Of a stretch of DNA of 64,000 nucleotides, positions 59,152-64,000 are shown piece after piece. The notes beneath the pieces are model-generated. The model saw nothing but the letters and a program-made list of their open reading frames with translations. It was not told the origin of the DNA and did not search any database. Within the stretch, counting starts at the first letter, position 1, and the number at the start of each line of letters is the position of its first letter. The stretch comes from Motacilla alba alba (Eukaryota > Chordata > Aves > Passeriformes > Motacillidae), in the NCBI RefSeq assembly GCF_015832195.1, contig NC_052032.1:4098618-4162617 (forward strand), given 5' to 3'. Made by a program: the position numbers and the translations under genes.

Positions 59152-62074
59152 AATGCTGGAGTTATATTTGCCAGTTTTCCTTCTGGTGTGGAGATTTCTT
59201 TCCACTGAGGTCAGGAGGTGGCTGGCACGACTCTGTGTGATGCCAGCCAAGGAAGGATCAACATGGGCTGGAATCTCTTTATTTCAGGCTTTGAAATCCC
59301 CCATTTGTCACAGTCTTTCTCTTCACAACCATTTTTAGGTTTTAGGGGCAACCCTTCCAATCCCTACGTGGGGCTTTATCACTGCACCAGGTGGAAGTTG
59401 CATTTATGGAGTCTGAGCACGTTGGGATCATGTGAGGCTTTTTAAGGATAAAATTTTGCCTGGAGTCTGAACAAGCAGTACTTGTACTTGAGGCTTCCTT
59501 CTGATGGGAAGAGAAGCAGAGCTGTGAGCAGCAGGAGATACAAGAGTCCTTCAAATCACAATCCTGCTTCAGTCCCTCTTCTTTCTGAATCATTTGTCCA
59601 GCAAACTCAAGAACCAAACAAATGTGGATTATCCTCAGTGGAAGAGGATTTTACCTTTAGCTGGTATAAATCAGAACAGCTCCAGGGAAGGTTTTTTTTC
59701 CCCTGAGCTAAGGATCTGGCCACTTTCACACTATCCAGTTATATCTGTGGATCAATAAAAAAAAAATGAAATAGTATTTTTTTTTTAAGTGACACAAATC
59801 CCACAGCTCTGTCAAAAAGCTTTGTATCGTTCTAGCAATCCCAGCCAGCCTTAAACTTGTGCTGTCCATCTGTCTTTAGGAGAGGTTTGTGTATTTTGGA
59901 TTGCTGGGTTTGTTTTAAGACTGGTTCCCTCAACAAAATGCCCAGGTGGATCAAGGTGTGGTACAAACCCATGCCTGAGTATGGCCAGTTCAGATGGACA
60001 CGGTGATTTTCACGTCAGTAAAATCCTCACTTCTGACATTAGTTGAGGAACAATCTCTCTGCACAGCAAAAGGTTAAATCTGGCCCCTTTCTTGTCTGTC
60101 TTGTGCTGGTTTGGTGGATAAATTGGGGACTGCTGCCTGCAGAGCTGTCCTGCCCCTTTTCACCAGCATGTATTTCAATTCCAGCATTATATAAGCTTTT
60201 ATTTTCTTAATATATTAGATAGCCCTTAAATGAGAAGACAGGCCCTGCAAAATTGCTTTTCCCTGCAGGCCAGGATCAGCCTCACCAGTCCTTCCTACCC
60301 AGTTCTGCTTCTTTCCCAGCTGCTTTAAAGTCTCATCACTCCTGAGTGGGAAGCCTTAAATATTTCCAGTGACATTTCCTTGGCCTGCAGTGATTTAATA
60401 TTATTAACCTGGTGTGTTATTAAAGTGACAGGAGGTGTCTCCCCTCTGCAGGTATATTTTCCTGAAAACTCATTTGAATTTTTATTACTTTATTCTAAGG
60501 GGCAGCTGGTGAAGCACAGAAGGGGCAGGGAGGGCGCAGGAGGGAAATGCACCTGGTTTGGAGGATGGAGATCTCCTCTGTACATATATTACAGGTTCTG
60601 GTATAGCTTATTCCACCAGAGTTTACTTCAGATTTAAGTGTATTTCTTAGCTGGAGCAGTCAAACTAAAGTATTTGCAAGAAAAATGTCTCTTTCCAGAG
60701 TCTGCAGCCCATTTCAACAGCATAACCTGGGGGTAAATGGGCTTTTATCTCCTTTGCAAATCCCACAAATTTTATGCTTTACCCATGTCTCAGTCCAACT
60801 CTGCTTAAGTTTCATCTTTCAGTTGTTACTGTAGGAAAAATCTAATGTGCAGAGTGAAAAATCTATAAACTTAGGACAGTGGAGAAGTAAAGCCAGATTT
60901 TTAGCCAGCACAAATCAGTAGCACTAAAATCATTGGAATGGACCTGAATTAGTTCCCTCTTGCTGCACACAGTCTACAGGGCTTTGTTTGCACAAATATG
61001 AGGGGGAACTGATTTCAACCACTCAAAAAAGAAAAAGTATTTCCACAGTGAGATGCCTGTGTAGTGAATGTCCATAATTTTTCAAGAATGTTTTGAAAAC
61101 TGTCAGTTATAAAGTGTTCTTTTTGGTTCTAGAAGTGAAGAAAAGATGAGATCCTTTCTAGCCACTCATCCAGAAAAGCCAGGTTATTAGATCTCCATCA
61201 GCTACTGACACTGTTAGAACTTAATTTTGTCATACTTTTTTCCTGCCCTGTCCAATCTGTCATGGATAATTTTTAAGGAAATTTGAGCAAATTCCAACAT
61301 CCCCAAATTCTTTGTGAAACAGCCCCTCTGTGTTGCTCTCCAACAGGTATTTGGTTCAGTACTTTGCTCCAAGCCCATCTCTTTGCTTTGTTCATTAAAT
61401 GATGTCTCTCTGAAAGGTTATTTGAAGATATTTCCTTTGTCTCTGGCTTATCAGCTCCTTTCCATCTGCCTATCTCGGCAGCAGCACATTGGTATTTTAG
61501 ACAGTTCACTGTAAAACTTTGCAAGTTAAGAAACGATATCCAATCCTGCCAGGGCTTCATTCTTAACCAAGGCATTCATGACTTTTCTGTCAGGCTATAA
61601 AACTGGTTTTGTTACAAAACCCTCCCATTCAGGTTTATTTTTACCTTTTCCCTCTATATAATCTTCAAAATCACTTTAGAAAAATACTGTATCAAAAGCT
61701 GATATTAAACTTTCGAGTGCTGGCAAATGATTCAAAGCAACGGCTCACACTGGGGTAAACCCAGAGATTTCTTTTGTAAAGTTCCACCTACATAATCTCT
61801 TAGAGGTAGATTTTTAGAGCTTACTATTTACTTTAGTCTGGAGACATTTTCTTGCTTTTATGGCTTATCTACTTGCTGTCCACCAGTCCTTTCAGATAGG
61901 AATGTTGCTGTTTTCCTGCCCTTTAATCTTTTTCTCTTGCTCAGAAGTTGCCTCTGCTGTCACCCACCCCAAGCTCAGGCAAGCCACGAGCAGCCCAGCT
62001 GCACTGTGGTGGATGGCTGGAGCAAAGGCTGGGATGCAGCCTGGGAGGGAAGAGAAACTGTGCTGGGAAAGGCA
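59152..62074. other. Unique non-coding DNA, no gene seen
   Basis: The composition is mixed. A short A run is at 59757-59766 and a T run near 59777-59786. Open frames are short, and none is recognisable. No CR1, LTR or RNA was seen until the CR1 tail at 62075. Confidence 0.5.
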
Positions 62075-62322
62075 GGATGGGCAAGGCTTGCTTCCAACTG
62101 AGAGTGTTTGGATTAGAGATTGGGAATAAATCCTTCCCTGGGAGGGTGGGCAGGCCCTGGCACAGGGTGCCCAGAGCAGCTGTGGCTGCCCCTGGATGCC
62201 TGGCAGTGCCCAAGGCCAGGCTGGAGCAGCCTGGGACAGTGGAAGGTGTCCCTGCCATGACAGGGGGTGGAATGGGATGGGCTTTAAGATCTCTTCCAAC
62301 CCAGGCCAGTCAATGATGCCTG
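62075..62322 (+). mobile_element. CR1 LINE 3' end, 5'-truncated
   Basis: Blocks 'cttccaactgagagtg', 'ccttccctgggagggtg', 'ggcacagggtgcccag', 'gtgcccaaggccagg', 'gcctgggacagtggaagg', 'tgtccctgccatgacagg' and 'ctttaagatctcttccaac' occur in plus-strand order. The right end has lost clear octamers. It is closely similar in wording to the minus-strand copy at 27942. Confidence 0.94.
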
Positions 62323-64000
62323 AGGATCATAGAATAGCAGGATGGTCTGCTGAAGCCTTTCTGCTACCGTGTCACTGGATTGTGAGGTCTCCTTTAACTG
62401 AGTGGTGTAACATTCTGCCTCTCAAAGGATGCCTCGGGGATCTGTGCCATCCTCCCTGTCTGTCCTCTCTGTCTCTCACAGGGACTGAGTTGCTGCTGTC
62501 CCAGGGCTCCAGCAGCATCACAGACACTTGTTCTCTCTGGCCTGCAGCAAACACTTCCCTGTAATTCATGGGATATCTGGGAGTGAAACAAATGCCATGT
62601 GGAGCCCCATGGAGGAGCTGCAGCTGAACATCTGGATGGTTTTAAGTGCAAGAACAAGCACGGATTTTACAAACCTCCCAACCCAAAATTTCCCTCACAG
62701 AGTTCTGCCTAAAAACAAGTCCTGTCAAGGGGTTAAGGAGGGAGCAACACAAGGATGTGTCGTGGAAACGTGCTGTGATATTTCCCACAGCATTTACGTA
62801 GCAGGCATTGTTGATCTCTGGATCCACACGGGAAAGTTTTGCCACCTGTCTTAGTCATAGTGAGCTAATAGTGAGTCCCCCTACCCTTCTGTCTGAAATA
62901 AGGTTTTTATACCCCATGAAAAGCCATGATGCTGTCTCTGTCTCCTGTACCAGTTTCTCCTGATTTACGCACAAAAGCTCCATGTCATTGCAGGGTGTTA
63001 TCATTTACTATTTCTGACTTAAGACTTCTCAGTCCTCACCACTTCATTGCATGACTTGGTCTACAGCTCTTCAGAAAAGAGATAGAAGAGGGAGTGTTTA
63101 AAATTTATTCTTGTGTTTTGTTTGTGTTTAAGGAGAAGTTACAAAGTGCTTTGTGGTCTGATTTTTTTCCCAACTTGATTTAATCTCCTTTTCTAGTGAA
63201 AACCCTGACATTAAAACAGATCCATTTCCATCAGAGTAAGTAACTTCCATTAGGTGTTTACATCCTTAAAAATATTCTACATTTAAATGAATGCCTTGTG
63301 ATGCACTGAAAAAAAAAAAAAGTCTTTAGCGGGAAATTCTCATTTATTTTTAATGCCGAGTCCCTAAAAAGCCAGACTTTGAAAGGAACAAAGGACTGAG
63401 TGGAAGTAAAATGATATGTGTTCTTTCTGAATCACTCTGATGCAGACATAAAGCAATCCCACAGCCAGTTCCAAACAGACCTGTGCTATTCCATGCCACG
63501 TGCTCTCCAGGAAGCAGTTTAGCTTGGTTTATATTTTCTTCTCTTTCCTGGGTTGTGAACATGGGTGGCCATGAGCCTGACCTGGTGGTCCACAGGCCCT
63601 GCTGAAAGCCCTTTTTTATCCTCTGGGATTTTCCTCAGACCAGCAGTTCTGTGAGAGGGAACCACCCTTGGGGACTGGGATGGATCCCATGGAGACTCCT
63701 CAGACCTGGGAGCCCTCACACCCCTGGGGGAGGCATTATTTTCCTCCTGGGTATCCCTGAGTTACCCTTTGGGTGAAGAGCTGTGACCTCCTGGGTGTCC
63801 TGGGTAGAGAGGCCTCCCCTGCGTGGGTGGGTGCAGCTTTGGGACACGGTTCTTGCTCCGTAGTAACCCCATCCCCAAGATGTTCACCAGACCTGTGATT
63901 CTTCCCAGAGTGGTGGAGTCAGCACCCCTGGGTGTGTTTAACAAAGCCTGGATGTGGCACTGGGTGCCAGGGTTTAGTTGAGCTCTCAGGGCATGGTTTG
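62323..64000. other. Unique non-coding DNA to the window end
   Basis: A short 'gatcatagaatagcagg' piece at 62325-62345 resembles a reversed CR1 end and may be a fragment. An A13-type run lies near 63308-63321. No gene, RNA or other element is recognised. Confidence 0.5.

Noticed and set aside
58972..59250. Lys/Asn-rich minus-strand frame
   Set aside because: It is the translation of the G/T tract complement.

Overview
This 64 kb window looks like vertebrate, specifically bird, nuclear DNA, most likely from a songbird. It is CpG-poor and moderately AT-rich. It carries many 5'-truncated CR1 retroposon tails of the avian type, and LTRs that resemble songbird endogenous retrovirus LTRs as I remember them. 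It also holds very old MIR-like and L3/CR1-like relics. Nothing suggests a bacterial, phage or plasmid origin.

I find no protein-coding gene, rRNA, tRNA or CRISPR array that I can support. Stops are frequent in all six frames, and the longest open frames (about 180 codons) show no recognisable domain. Several lie inside repeats. The window is therefore either intergenic or part of a very large intron. Small non-coding exons or distant coding exons cannot be excluded without alignments.

Layout: 1-5.0 kb, unique non-coding DNA with an AC-rich patch. 5.0-7.4 kb, two CR1 tails on the plus strand. 7.4-22.6 kb, mostly unique DNA with a perfect 28-bp tandem duplication, a short CR1 tail, a MIR-like relic and two CpG-retaining candidate regulatory blocks (12.56-12.88 and 20.16-20.42 kb). 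22.65-23.3 kb, a minus-strand CR1 joined to a two-copy 148-bp tandem repeat. 25.7 kb, a perfect 12-bp inverted repeat. 27.9-29.3 kb, a CR1 tail and a solo LTR. 31.7 kb, a G-quadruplex motif. 32.5-33.2 kb, a candidate regulatory block. 36.23-36.73 kb, an LTR with a CpG-rich stretch resembling a proviral leader. 43.0-43.3 kb, a GGAT array. 45.3-48 kb, two CR1 tails, a candidate regulatory block and the clearest MIR-like relic. 52.4-53.7 kb, a cluster of ancient relics. 54.2-55.8 kb, a minus-strand LTR and a long CR1. 59.0-59.15 kb, a G/T-only-like tract. 62.1-62.3 kb, a CR1 tail.

No genes act together here. The biological interest lies in the repeat history and in several unique, CpG-retaining segments rich in homeodomain- and E-box-like words, which could be developmental enhancers. 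That last point is inference from composition only. I see no evidence of a new molecular system.
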